Origin: an uncultured Clostridia bacterium
Lineage (GTDB): Bacteria > Bacillota > Clostridia > TANB77 > CAG-508
Direction of reading: 5' to 3'
Assembly (NCBI GenBank): GCA_947632605.1
Contig: CANRPX010000010.1
Span: forward strand, 1 to 48,636
Length of the DNA: 48,636 nucleotides
Shown: positions 25,601 to 33,570 of the stretch, piece by piece
Layout: every line of letters begins with the position of its first letter
Position numbering within the stretch: the first letter of the stretch is position 1
Position numbers and translations under genes: made by a program
Notes under the pieces: model-generated
Told to the model about the DNA's origin: nothing
Databases searched by the model: none
Seen by the model: the letters and a program-made list of their open reading frames with translations, nothing else

Positions 25601-27498
25601 ATGGATCAAAAGGTAGATTAGTAAGATATGCAGTAGCATATAAAGGTTCAGATTTTTATGGAAAAAATGATGAATGTTATTTAACATTATATGATAAAGA
25701 GGCAGAAAAAGAAGTAGAAACAGCAAATGAAAATACAGTAGTAGCAACAAAAGTAGGTGGAAGAAGAACAAGTAGAATAGAAAGACTAGCAGTAAATAAA
25801 ACAAATAATAGAACAGAAACATCAACAATGGTTTCTGCACCAAGATATGGAGGACCATTAAGCGAAGATAGTATTGTAGATTATTTAGGAAATAATGGTA
25901 GACTTGCAGTATCTGCAACATGGCTATTTGTAAATAAAGTAGTAAATGCAAATGTAGATAAAAACCATTTTTATGAACCAACAAACGAAGAATTTGAATT
26001 TGAATTATATTTAGATAAAAATATAGGAACAGAAAATGCAATAGTTTATGGAGTGTATTCATGGAATGGAGAAACTTGGATACCAAAGAAAGATAAAAAT
26101 TATGTAATTACAGATAATGAAGGATATATATTATTTTCAGATGGAACAAGTAGTACATATTGGGTAGGAAATACTGAAGATGAAAGATTTGTAAATGAAG
26201 ATGGAACAATAACAGTATATGACAATAAAAATAAAACAGGCGAAAAAGTAATAAAAATATTTACAGATGAAAATCAATTAGAGTCACTGTATAAAATAAC
26301 ATCTACAATGAAAACAAAGAAACTAAACTTTACTCAAGAAAATAGAGAAATAAAAACAACATTTAAATTAAAAGATGGAGAAGGATTATTGTTATCAGGA
26401 TTACTTCCAGAAACAAAATGGAGAGTAACAGAAAATTTAACACAAGACCAATTAGATAGAAATTTTGCATTTGAAAGTATAACTGGAAGAGAGGGTGATG
26501 AGGTAACAATAACTGAAAGAACAATATCCGGAAAGACAGAAGCAGGATTAACAGATGAAGCAAATTATAGAAATAATTTTACACAATACTTTAAAAACTT
26601 AACAATTGAAAAGAATGTACCAGGAAGACGTGGAGACAAAGAAAAGGAATGGGAATTCGAAGTAAAATTAACACCAAAAGAAGATGTAATTTTATATGAT
26701 GAATATGAATATGAAGGTGGAAGTTTTGTTGAAGGTGTAGAAAAAGCAGCAGATGGAAAAATAACATTAAGCAAAAATGAAGATGGAACAAGCAGTGGAA
26801 AAATAAAATTAAAACATGGACAGAATATAACAATAAAAGATTTGCCAGAGGGAACAAGTTATGAAGTAATAGAAACAGAAGCAAATTTAGATGATTACAT
26901 AACAACAAGTACAAATGAAAAAGGAGTTCTAGATAAAGATCAAACTGCAAGATATGATAACTTAAAAAGAACAATAGAACTAGAATTTACAAAAGTAAAA
27001 AATGAAAATATAGAAGAACCAATAGAAGGAACAAAATTTAGATTATATCGATTAATTTGTAAAGATGAAACGCATAAAGAAGAGCATAACAAAATAATAG
27101 ATATAAATAATTTGGGAACATGTTGGGAACTCTATGATGAAATAATAAGTGATGAAAATGGAAAAGTAAAATTAAAAGATTTATTACCGAAAGAGGAATA
27201 TAGACTAGTTGAAGTAGAAGCAGCAAAAGATAGAATAAAACCAGATGGACAATGGAAAATAGTATATAATTCATACGAAGAAGAAGCAGAGATAACAGCA
27301 ATAGCGGGAAAGAAAATGCCACCGGCATTTATAAAACAAGAAAATGGAGAATTGTTACTTCCAAATATGGCTATATATGAAATACCATTATCAGGAAGTA
27401 CAGGAACAAAAATATTTACACAAATAGGAATTGGAATGATAACAACAGGCTTAAGCTTGATATATTTTGGAAACTATAAGAAAAGGAAGGAAGAATAA
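22645..27498 (+). CDS. Giant VWA-domain pilus tip adhesin, LPXTG-like anchor
   Basis: 1617-aa surface protein in the open frame from TTG 22645, which lacks a properly spaced ribosome binding site; see the repeat at 22655. It has a signal peptide (about 15-39, ...SVSFAN). The von Willebrand A domain has MIDAS D142-x-S144-x-S146 (DNSGS) and a later TDG with D333. Long beta-rich regions follow, then Cna-B/SpaA-type domains with E-box-like YEVIETEA and YRLVEVEA. The C-terminus has the sorting signal IPLSG, a hydrophobic helix and KKRKEE. This is the layout of RrgA/SpaC-type pilus tips that bind host or other ligands. A backbone pilin and two sortases follow directly. Confidence 0.88.
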   Translation: MRLYTHTHTHGIQFVRKIVSLTLIIVYLISAISVSFANTTSALSNDLMKTSITEDAGIFACADNSTVDDYKNIEANLEQGGRYDGRIWTDKSVYAHNENPEVTLDGKFNINYNEDFLHVFSVLGSSKRLVALPPAKTIIVIDNSGSMYSATEFEKNRAYKTAMAVNEAIDTLMRAGAYNEVGVVGFGLGGKSVGNIQNGESTAEIIMPIGHYPISDNKENPYQYLKVGWGLNNTESGESIIPEEPVQDATNPLVNRDSGWIYVDKVYVNNNFEVDNTLTNKTGLERYDMYSNGTTNIQAGFYEGFKALLESDKYVKVDGNKFNFVPSMAFLTDGNATDMLKGVFSNPVNDKDQMEAVGYTNDRGDKMSAFDREYSSNNDGKYTFFWNMLMKTEIINGVETLKEVGYGDGTLSPGHSSNGAYQENANPGIEGRDELRDFAGQFRSTQGSLMLSTLMTAGYMKAAVEKEYDEKCKVYTISVDMPDPANIEVPEQVVNSSKYQITTNQTMMNPKLFTKEYLKEKGYVRTENLNNIGEEDTAYEPYTVGSEIILGIVDAVNAWNEWKNNKNSVVERNKLYIYLPHKEVKGLYDQMETGSVDYMYDGEHKQFPAIPPIGPDHSNAYFFDKEYTDITFPNLIKGDKVNNPYDLSDRDVDVNYVTEAYYVSTSLEALNSIDFIFSQVIDSILEPPFMPVGDMENEAGIAGVLSYVDPIGKYMEIKSVDKLLLFGNEYNIIKDGDIKTETVEGQTVQKQYYKAVGENGQDLTIENTAYGKNITFNLSEIKIWREISNNYDTGEGREIDTSFDEALHVTIPKNAIPIMLDSIKYDRTGRIIEYTENTGTDESLPLRIIYEVGISEDIINDKGMIDLSRLSQEYFSEHKKTINGKDCIEFLSNYYSQENYDKIVNNTFGNAAVTFMPSEENRFYIFQKNLVIYENSTGGDINGEGELVETGGAVKLTGEVKNLSEIKKDKTYYFGIDYYAPYNGADGSKGRLVRYAVAYKGSDFYGKNDECYLTLYDKEAEKEVETANENTVVATKVGGRRTSRIERLAVNKTNNRTETSTMVSAPRYGGPLSEDSIVDYLGNNGRLAVSATWLFVNKVVNANVDKNHFYEPTNEEFEFELYLDKNIGTENAIVYGVYSWNGETWIPKKDKNYVITDNEGYILFSDGTSSTYWVGNTEDERFVNEDGTITVYDNKNKTGEKVIKIFTDENQLESLYKITSTMKTKKLNFTQENREIKTTFKLKDGEGLLLSGLLPETKWRVTENLTQDQLDRNFAFESITGREGDEVTITERTISGKTEAGLTDEANYRNNFTQYFKNLTIEKNVPGRRGDKEKEWEFEVKLTPKEDVILYDEYEYEGGSFVEGVEKAADGKITLSKNEDGTSSGKIKLKHGQNITIKDLPEGTSYEVIETEANLDDYITTSTNEKGVLDKDQTARYDNLKRTIELEFTKVKNENIEEPIEGTKFRLYRLICKDETHKEEHNKIIDINNLGTCWELYDEIISDENGKVKLKDLLPKEEYRLVEVEAAKDRIKPDGQWKIVYNSYEEEAEITAIAGKKMPPAFIKQENGELLLPNMAIYEIPLSGSTGTKIFTQIGIGMITTGLSLIYFGNYKKRKEE
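22655..22674 (+). repeat. (AC)10 dinucleotide tract: likely phase-variation switch
   Basis: Ten uninterrupted AC units begin 18 bp after the ATG at 22635. Frame count: with 10 units the ATG reads to a stop at 22691; with 11 or 8 units it reads into the signal peptide (HTHTHTHGIQFVRKIVSLT). Slipped-strand changes in such tracts switch surface genes ON and OFF in many bacteria. The TTG at 22645 is in frame now but sits about 21 nt from AAGGAG, too far for efficient use. Confidence 0.85.
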
Positions 27499-27499
27499 G

Positions 27500-29059
27500 A
27501 TGAAAACAAATAAGAAAGTGTTAAAAGCTATATCAGTTATTTTAATTGCACTAATAATCTTAAATGTAATATCATTAAAAAGCTTTGCAATATTAATAAC
27601 AGATAGGGGAAGCTTAAAAGTTTCAAATATAGAAGCAGGAGTAAAAGTTTCTCTATACAAATTAACAAAAACAAATTATGATTATGAAGTGGATCAACCA
27701 ATATATCCACCATACGAATGGGATGATAGTGTAAAAACATATTTAGAGACAACTGCAGGAAAAGAAAAAGATTATTCAGCATATTCAGATCCAGAAGTAT
27801 TTGCTAAAAATGTAGAAACAAATTCAACAGAAGCAGCAAACTTTTATGATTTCTTAGCAAGTGTAATAAAAGGTGAAGAAATGATTATGGAGCCACTAAA
27901 AGTAGAAGAAGCTCCAGGAGTGTTAGCATTTCCAGTAGAAACAAATTCAGAAGTAGAATTTACAGATTTGGAAATGGGAACATACTTAATAATAATAGAA
28001 AATGGATATATGGTATATAGACCAACAGTAGTAAATATAACACCAGTATTTAATAAAGAAACAGAAAAATGGGAAATGTCAAAACCAGAAGTAGAGATAA
28101 AAGCAAGTAATATTGGAATAGAAAAAACTGTAAATGAAGAACAAGAAGGAGACAACAAAGTAAGTACAACAGATATAATAAATTTTGATATACGCACAGA
28201 TGTACCACAATATTTAGAAAATAGTTTGGCAAAAGAATATCAAGTAAGCGATAAATTTTCAGAAGCATTAACATTAATAGAAGATTCAATAAAAGTATAT
28301 GGAGTAAATGGAACAAAAGAAACATTATTAACAAAAGATGTAGAATATAAATTATTAACACAAAGACCAAATGAATTTGGAGAATCAACATTTACACTAA
28401 AATTTGATTATGAACAAATAAAACAATATGAAACAATACATGTAGATTATAATGTAAAATTAAACGAAAATGAAACAACAAAAATGGCTGGAGAAGGAAA
28501 TCCAAACCATGCTTATTTAGATTATAGTAACAACCCTTATGATGGAACAAGTTGGAAAACACAAGAAGATGAAGAAAAAGTATATACTTATGAATTAACA
28601 ATAACAAAAGTAGATAGAGATGATCACAACATATTATTAACAGGAGCAGAGTTTGTGTTATCAGAAAGTCCAGATGGAAGTAATCCAATGACATTCAAAA
28701 AATATAGTGATGGAGTATATTACAAATCAAATGAAGAAGGAGCAGCTAAAACACTAGAGGTAGGAAAAGAAGAAGGTAATAAAGGAAAACTAGAACTAAG
28801 AGGATTAGATAATGGAACATATTATTTATTAGAAACAAAAGCTCCAAATGAATATAATAGAATAACAACAAGTAAAGAATTAGTTGTAAACAATGAAAAT
28901 GCAGGATATATAGTAGAAAACGTAAAAACATTTCAACTACCAATTACAGGTGGAATGGGAACAACAGTATTAACAGTAGTAGGAAGTATATTTGTATTAA
29001 CAGGTTTAGTTTTAATAATAATAGTAAATAAAAAATCAAAAACAAAAGAAGAAAAATAA
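27500..29059 (+). CDS. SpaA-like isopeptide-forming pilus backbone pilin
   Basis: 519-aa sortase-dependent pilin. Start at ATG 27500, after GGAAGGAAG at the end of the adhesin gene; an earlier in-frame ATG at 27467 lies inside that gene. It has a signal peptide (about 1-31), an N-terminal domain, and a fimbrial isopeptide D2-type domain (about 200-350, beginning IEKTVNEEQEGDNKVST and ending NHAYLDYSNNP, where Lys and Asn of this family form the internal crosslink). A prealbumin-like domain follows with E-box YYLLETKAP, then the sorting signal LPITG, a hydrophobic helix and a basic tail. I do not see a classic YPKN pilin motif; YPPYEW near residue 70 may be its counterpart. Confidence 0.87.
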   Translation: MKTNKKVLKAISVILIALIILNVISLKSFAILITDRGSLKVSNIEAGVKVSLYKLTKTNYDYEVDQPIYPPYEWDDSVKTYLETTAGKEKDYSAYSDPEVFAKNVETNSTEAANFYDFLASVIKGEEMIMEPLKVEEAPGVLAFPVETNSEVEFTDLEMGTYLIIIENGYMVYRPTVVNITPVFNKETEKWEMSKPEVEIKASNIGIEKTVNEEQEGDNKVSTTDIINFDIRTDVPQYLENSLAKEYQVSDKFSEALTLIEDSIKVYGVNGTKETLLTKDVEYKLLTQRPNEFGESTFTLKFDYEQIKQYETIHVDYNVKLNENETTKMAGEGNPNHAYLDYSNNPYDGTSWKTQEDEEKVYTYELTITKVDRDDHNILLTGAEFVLSESPDGSNPMTFKKYSDGVYYKSNEEGAAKTLEVGKEEGNKGKLELRGLDNGTYYLLETKAPNEYNRITTSKELVVNNENAGYIVENVKTFQLPITGGMGTTVLTVVGSIFVLTGLVLIIIVNKKSKTKEEK

Positions 29060-29079
29060 TATATGAATTGGAGAAATAC

Positions 29080-29940
29080 GTGAAATTAAAATCAAAAAAA
29101 ATAATTTTAATGATAGCTATTTTATCTGTAATAATTGGTTTAATAATAATTTCATATCCAATAATAAGTAATATTATCGCACAAAAAGAACAAGGAGAAG
29201 TTATAAAAGAATACAACGAAGAAGTAACACAAAATATTAGTAAAGAAAAAATAAAGCAAGAATTAGAAGAAGCAAATAAATATAATGATAATTTAGCAGG
29301 AGAACCACTTCATGACCCATTCGTGGAAGGAAGTGGTTATGCTCTTCCAAACAATTATTCAAACATATTAGATGTAAATGGAATGATTGGATACATAGAA
29401 ATACCAAAAATATCTATTAAACTACCAATATATCATGGAACAAGTCAAGAAGTATTAGAAAAAGGTGTAGGACATGTTCAGTCAACAGCTTTTCCAATAG
29501 GAGGAAAAACGTGTCACTCAGTTTTAATAGGACATAGAGGACTTCCAAGTGCAAAATTATTTACAGATTTAGATCAACTAGAAATAGGAGATAGCTTTTA
29601 TATTACAGTGTTAGACCAAAAATTACAATATAATGTATATAGTATAGAAACAGTAGAACCAAAAGATCTTGAAAAAATACAGATAATAGAAGGAAAAGAT
29701 ATAGTGACATTAATAACATGTACACCTTATGGAATCAATACACATAGACTTTTGATTCATGCAGAAAGAGCAGAAAACATTAATTATAATCAAGCAGAAA
29801 ATAGAAATATTGTGGAAAAGTTAATAACTGAAGATGAGTTAAACGTTAAAATTATAATATTCATAAGTACTATATTAATATTAATTTTTATAATTATAAT
29901 AAATGTAGTAATTAAAAGGAGAAAAAATATTGAAAAATAA
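29080..29940 (+). CDS. Class C (pilin-polymerising) sortase 1
   Basis: 286-aa membrane transpeptidase. I use GTG 29080, since GGAG at 29070-29073 is spaced for it; the frame opens at TTG 29068. It has an N-terminal helix (about 8-31), a lid motif DPF (79-81) typical of class C sortases, catalytic H152 (GHRG), C214 (TLITCTPYG) and R223 (THRLL), and a C-terminal membrane helix (about 257-277). It would join the LPITG/IPLSG signals of the two pilus proteins to a pilin lysine. It overlaps the next sortase gene by 11 bp, so the two are co-translated. Confidence 0.92.
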   Translation: MKLKSKKIILMIAILSVIIGLIIISYPIISNIIAQKEQGEVIKEYNEEVTQNISKEKIKQELEEANKYNDNLAGEPLHDPFVEGSGYALPNNYSNILDVNGMIGYIEIPKISIKLPIYHGTSQEVLEKGVGHVQSTAFPIGGKTCHSVLIGHRGLPSAKLFTDLDQLEIGDSFYITVLDQKLQYNVYSIETVEPKDLEKIQIIEGKDIVTLITCTPYGINTHRLLIHAERAENINYNQAENRNIVEKLITEDELNVKIIIFISTILILIFIIIINVVIKRRKNIEK

Positions 29941-30697
29941 GAAAAAAACAATTTTTCTAAAAATATTCTCAATTTTATTTATTATAATAGGATTGACTAT
30001 TATTCTATTTCCACATTTTACAAATTGGTTATATAATAATGAAGTAAAGTCTAAAAAAGATGATTTTATAGATAAAATATCTCAAACTGAAACAGATTCT
30101 AATGAAGAAAATAGTAATGATAACAATGAAGAAAAAAGCAATGAAAAAAAATCTAATAATGTTAAAGTTCAAGAATTATATGAGGAATTAAAAAGACGTA
30201 ATGAAGAGTTATATGAAAATAAACAAACAAATTTAACAGATCCTTTTTCATACGAACAACCAAGTATTGATTTAAAAGAATATGGTTTAGAAGGAAACAC
30301 AATTGGATTTATTAATATACCAAAATTAAAAGTTGAACTTCCAATATTATTAGGTGCAAATGAACAAAACATGAAAAAAGGAGCTGTTCATTTAACAGAA
30401 ACATCTTATCCTATAGGGGGCGAAAATACAAATTCAGTAATTGCAGCACATAGAGGATGGAGTAGATCTCAAATGTTTCGAAATATACAAAAGTTAGAAA
30501 TAGGTGATGAGATACAGATACAAAATTTTAAAGAAAAACTTATATACAAAGTATTTGATATAAAAATAATAAGTCCAACAGATATAGAAAAGCTATTAAT
30601 TCAAGATGGAAAAGACATAGTAACATTAGTGACATGTCATCCATATAGAGTAAATACTCAGAGATATGTTGTTTATTGTGAAAGAGTAAATAATTAA
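29930..30697 (+). CDS. Class C (pilin-polymerising) sortase 2
   Basis: 255-aa sortase from TTG 29930, with AAGGAG about 8 nt upstream inside the preceding gene. It has an N-terminal helix (about 8-30), a Glu/Asn-rich stalk (48-80), lid DPF (104-106), catalytic H174 (AAHRG), C236 (TLVTCHPY) and R245 (TQRY). It lacks the C-terminal membrane helix of sortase 1. Two different class C sortases per pilus are common; one may favour the tip (IPLSG) and the other the backbone (LPITG), which is inference. Confidence 0.92.
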   Translation: MKNKKKTIFLKIFSILFIIIGLTIILFPHFTNWLYNNEVKSKKDDFIDKISQTETDSNEENSNDNNEEKSNEKKSNNVKVQELYEELKRRNEELYENKQTNLTDPFSYEQPSIDLKEYGLEGNTIGFINIPKLKVELPILLGANEQNMKKGAVHLTETSYPIGGENTNSVIAAHRGWSRSQMFRNIQKLEIGDEIQIQNFKEKLIYKVFDIKIISPTDIEKLLIQDGKDIVTLVTCHPYRVNTQRYVVYCERVNN

Positions 30698-30717
30698 GAA
30701 TGAAAATATAGAGTAGT

Positions 30718-30758
30718 AAAAAAAACCGTTATTATAAAATTTATAATAACGGTTTAAT
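30718..30758. terminator. Bidirectional terminator between convergent genes
   Basis: A perfect 16-bp inverted repeat (30723-30738 with 30740-30755, AAACCGTTATTATAAA and its complement). The A-run at 30718-30725 gives a U-tract for the reverse-strand transcript; the plus-strand side has only three T. It therefore fits best the small reverse-strand gene ending at 30773, and should also stall the pilus operon. Confidence 0.75.
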
Positions 30759-30772
30759 GCATTTATTGTAAA

Positions 30773-30934
30773 TTATTTCTTTTTATTTTTCTTTTCACTA
30801 CGTTTTTTCTTCCACCATTCATAAACTAGGCCACCTTCTTTAAACCATCCATTGCTACGACCATAATAAAAGAAAAATCCAAAAACAACAACAAAACCAA
30901 TTACAACATTTATAATAATTGTAGTAGAATCCAT
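30773..30934 (-). CDS. Small membrane protein, unknown function
   Basis: 53 aa on the reverse strand from ATG at 30934-30932, preceded by GAGGT. The longer open frame to 31006 has no ribosome binding site. One membrane helix (about 6-27) is followed by a Trp/Gly segment (GRSNGWFKEGG, YEWWKKK) and a Lys-rich tail. I do not recognise the family. It has its own promoter and terminator between the pilus operon and the GH73 gene. The strong signals around it make it credible despite its size. Confidence 0.7.
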   Translation of the reverse strand: MDSTTIIINVVIGFVVVFGFFFYYGRSNGWFKEGGLVYEWWKKKRSEKKNKKK

Positions 30935-30965
30935 GCTTTTTACCTCACTTTTTATTCTTAAAAAT

Positions 30966-30994
30966 ATTATATTATTATGCATGATTAAAATCAA
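30966..30994 (-). promoter_or_regulatory. Promoter of the 53-aa reverse-strand gene
   Basis: On the reverse strand, -35 TTGATT (30994-30989) and -10 TATAAT (30971-30966), 17-bp spacer, about 32 bp before the start codon. Confidence 0.7.
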
Positions 30995-31044
30995 GATATA
31001 AAGCAAAAATAGTTATCTATAAATAAAATTTCCAGAAAAAACTA

Positions 31045-31073
31045 TTGATATGATTTTGTAAATATAATAAAAT
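31045..31073 (+). promoter_or_regulatory. Promoter of the GH73 hydrolase gene
   Basis: -35 TTGATA (31045-31050) and -10 TAAAAT (31068-31073), 17-bp spacer. The leader of about 40 nt includes the G7 run 31109-31115, which forms the ribosome binding site. Confidence 0.55.
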
Positions 31074-31121
31074 ATATTTGAATAATTAGATATTTTTGTA
31101 TATAGAAAGGGGGGGAAAAGT

Positions 31122-32450
31122 ATGAGTGAACAAAATGATAAACACAATGTAGATAAAGACAAACTTTCCACCCTTTTTAAAGAAGTACAAGATATTAGAT
31201 ATGGACGAGCTAAGCCAAAACAGCAGCTAAACTTTAATTTTGAACAAATACAATTTAACAGAGTATATGTAATAAATAAGAAATTTAATGCATTAGGAGT
31301 TATAATAGGTATTTTATTCTTATTATTATTTGCAACTAGTATACAGGGAAATTACATATTTGCTACTACTGAAAAAGAAAAAGTAGCAATAAATACATTT
31401 GAAGAAAATAATAATACAATAGATATTATGGAAGTAATATCTAATAATATTAGTGATTTAACAAAAAAAGAAATTGAAACAAAACAAGTAGAAATTCCTT
31501 TTGAAACTAAATACATAGAAAATGATAAATTACCAAAAGATGAAGAAAAAATTATTCAAACAGGAAAATTCGGATATAAAGATCAAACTACAATTAAAAC
31601 CTATGAAAATGATGAAATTATAGATGAAAAAATAATTAATGAAGTGATAAATTCTAATCCAGTGGATTTAGTAATTGAAGTTGGTACTTCTGAATTTTTA
31701 TATAATAAAAAAGTACATATAGGTGATAATATGTATACAACAAGTGATACTAATATGTATAAAACAGAAGATGAAAATGGAGATAAAGTTTGTTTAATTT
31801 ATGAAAATATAGATGTTAAACTTATTTCTGAAAAAGATGGTTGGGTAAGAGTTTTAGTTGATGGTATGGAAGGATTCGTTAGAGAAGAATATTTAACATC
31901 AGAAGAATTAACGCCTGGAATAAGTGAAATAGCAAGAAAGAAAAGAATTAAGTTGTCTCTTAATATAGATATGCCACTTAATGTTACAAGTGGTTTAACA
32001 AGAAGTGATTTCACAAAAGCACTTTCTGGAAATACAAACGATAAAAACCATATTTTTGAAGATAATGCAGGATTATTTTACGATATGGAACAAAAATATA
32101 AAGTTAATGGAATCTTTTTAGCAGCAATAGGAATTCATGAAAGTGGATGGGGAACATCAGATATTTCTACACAAAAGAAGAATTTGTTTGGATATAAAGC
32201 TTATGATAATTCACCTTTTGCCTCATCTGCGATTTTTGAGAGTTATCAATATGGAATAGAATTAGTAGCTAGAATGCTTGCAAGAGATTATTTAAATGAA
32301 GAAGGAACAGTAATTTTTGAAGGAGAAGTTGCTACTGGAAAATTTTATAATGGACCAACAGTAAATGGTGTAAATACAAAATATGCAAGTGATAAAGAAT
32401 GGGGTACAAAAATATATAATACAATGGTTTCATTGTATAATGAAATATAA
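31122..32450 (+). CDS. Membrane-anchored G5-SH3-GH73 cell-wall hydrolase
   Basis: 442-aa peptidoglycan hydrolase. A basic cytosolic N-terminus (1-56) and one membrane helix (57-79) precede a G5 domain (about 122-188, IPFETKYIENDKLPKDEEK then GTS), an SH3-like domain (about 205-258, ending EGFVREEYL) and a C-terminal glucosaminidase domain of the GH73/LytG type (about 285-440). The predicted catalytic Glu is E340 in GIHESGWG, followed by KNLFGYKA. It would cut glycan strands outside the membrane. It could be a general autolysin, or could open the wall for the nearby T4SS and pilus as VirB1-type enzymes do (inference). Confidence 0.88.
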   Translation: MSEQNDKHNVDKDKLSTLFKEVQDIRYGRAKPKQQLNFNFEQIQFNRVYVINKKFNALGVIIGILFLLLFATSIQGNYIFATTEKEKVAINTFEENNNTIDIMEVISNNISDLTKKEIETKQVEIPFETKYIENDKLPKDEEKIIQTGKFGYKDQTTIKTYENDEIIDEKIINEVINSNPVDLVIEVGTSEFLYNKKVHIGDNMYTTSDTNMYKTEDENGDKVCLIYENIDVKLISEKDGWVRVLVDGMEGFVREEYLTSEELTPGISEIARKKRIKLSLNIDMPLNVTSGLTRSDFTKALSGNTNDKNHIFEDNAGLFYDMEQKYKVNGIFLAAIGIHESGWGTSDISTQKKNLFGYKAYDNSPFASSAIFESYQYGIELVARMLARDYLNEEGTVIFEGEVATGKFYNGPTVNGVNTKYASDKEWGTKIYNTMVSLYNEI

Positions 32451-32465
32451 CAGAAAGGAAAAATG

Positions 32466-33308
32466 ATGAAAAGAAAGGCAATAAGAGGAAATATAAATTT
32501 AATAAACAAAATTATATTTGTAATAAATATTGCTTTATTGATAGTTTTATTTTTTGGATATAAACATATTTTTCAAGTGGAAACTACTAAGAAAATATAT
32601 GCAGAAGAATCAGCTAGATTTATTGAAGAAAACAAAACTCCAGTTTTCAAAATAGAACAAATAATTACATATAGTAATGCTTATGTAGATGATAAAAGTG
32701 ATGGTAATTTATCAGATCTTGATATAAGTCAATTCACAGATATGCAAATAATAATAGACAATAAATCTAAAAGTGAAGAAATTACAGCAGAAAATACAGT
32801 TAATCAATTATTTATAACTGATATAAAAATAGAATCAAATTCAGAAGCAGGAGAAAAAATATTTAATTATAAAAATCCATTAAATTGTGGAAAATATACA
32901 GAATTACAAAACTTTAGCGATGATGGAATATTGTTTAATGTTGTTAATTCGAATGAAAAGAATGATGCTGCAAATTATGATGAAAATGTTTTCTACACAG
33001 ATTGTTCAAATCCAATTTCTTTAGGATATATAAATAAAAACATAATAACAAATGGACAAATTAATACAGATAATGCTTCTATCGCATTTAATGGTTCCAT
33101 TTTGAAAGATGCAGGCATAGATATAGAATCATTAAATACAACTATTAAATTTAAAATCCACATAATAAATAATTATAATGAAGAATATGTATGCAATGTA
33201 AAAATAGATAATGATTTAACAACAGAAGAGGGTATTTCTTCAGGATATATAATGAACATTAAAAATCCAAAAAATAATGAGTTTAGCTTTATAAAAATAG
33301 ATAGTTAA
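32466..33308 (+). CDS. Anchored protein of unknown function (paralog of 34025 gene)
   Basis: 280 aa; ATG 32466 chosen over 32463 because AAAGGA (32454-32459) is better spaced. One N-terminal helix (about 13-34) is followed by an extracytoplasmic domain rich in beta-type segments. The C-terminal part (ASIAFNGSILKDAGIDIESLNTTIKFKI) resembles the matching part of the gene at 34025 (SEITYDGKLLSNLGVTVEEI and FDV), so the two are probably paralogs. It lies 15 bp after the GH73 hydrolase, in the same operon, and is closed by a terminator. No known function comes to mind; a cell-envelope role is likely from context. Confidence 0.75.
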   Translation: MKRKAIRGNINLINKIIFVINIALLIVLFFGYKHIFQVETTKKIYAEESARFIEENKTPVFKIEQIITYSNAYVDDKSDGNLSDLDISQFTDMQIIIDNKSKSEEITAENTVNQLFITDIKIESNSEAGEKIFNYKNPLNCGKYTELQNFSDDGILFNVVNSNEKNDAANYDENVFYTDCSNPISLGYINKNIITNGQINTDNASIAFNGSILKDAGIDIESLNTTIKFKIHIINNYNEEYVCNVKIDNDLTTEEGISSGYIMNIKNPKNNEFSFIKIDS

Positions 33309-33346
33309 AATCAAGTCTGATTATAGTTTCAGGCTTGATTTTTTTT
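33307..33346 (+). terminator. Intrinsic terminator of the GH73 operon
   Basis: AATCAAGTCTGA (33309-33320) pairs with TCAGGCTTGATT (33329-33340) with one T-G pair, an 8-nt loop, and eight T (33339-33346). Its 3' arm also holds the -35 box of the tRNA promoter. Confidence 0.88.
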
Positions 33347-33363
33347 GCATATTTCGTTATAAT
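33335..33363 (+). promoter_or_regulatory. Promoter of tRNA-Arg, overlapping the terminator
   Basis: -35 TTGATT (33335-33340) lies inside the terminator stem and -10 TATAAT is at 33358-33363, with a 17-bp spacer. The predicted transcription start is about 5 nt before the tRNA. Confidence 0.7.
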
Positions 33364-33374
33364 TTAAACGTAAT

Positions 33375-33429
<55 letters not shown>

Positions 33430-33450
<21 letters not shown>

Positions 33451-33550
33451 AAAAAATTATGCTTTAAAAGGACTCGAAAAGGAGGAATAGAAAATAGTCC
33501 AGTGAACTATTTTCCCGACGCGGCTTGCCGAGTCCGTCTAGGCACACCAA
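33430..33550 (+). repeat. 22-bp direct repeat of the tRNA-Arg 3' end (possible att footprint)
   Basis: Copy 1 (33430-33451) is the tRNA 3' end from the T-loop (CGAGTCC...GCACACCAA). Copy 2 (33529-33550) is identical. The 77 bp between them contain GGACTCG (33470-33476), which is complementary to the start of both copies, a 9-bp hairpin (33490-33498 / 33506-33514) and a GC-rich piece CGGCTTGCCG (33521-33530) unlike the surrounding DNA. Tyrosine integrases typically use exactly this part of tRNA genes, but no integrase is nearby. No gene is seen in 33451-33570. Confidence 0.8.
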
Positions 33551-33570
33551 TTAGTTTAAAGGAGTATCTT

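Noticed and set aside
25511..26974. Long reverse-strand open frames within the adhesin gene, rich in Leu, His, Tyr
   Set aside because: They are shadows of the coding strand's AT-rich codons, with no ribosome binding sites or domain motifs.
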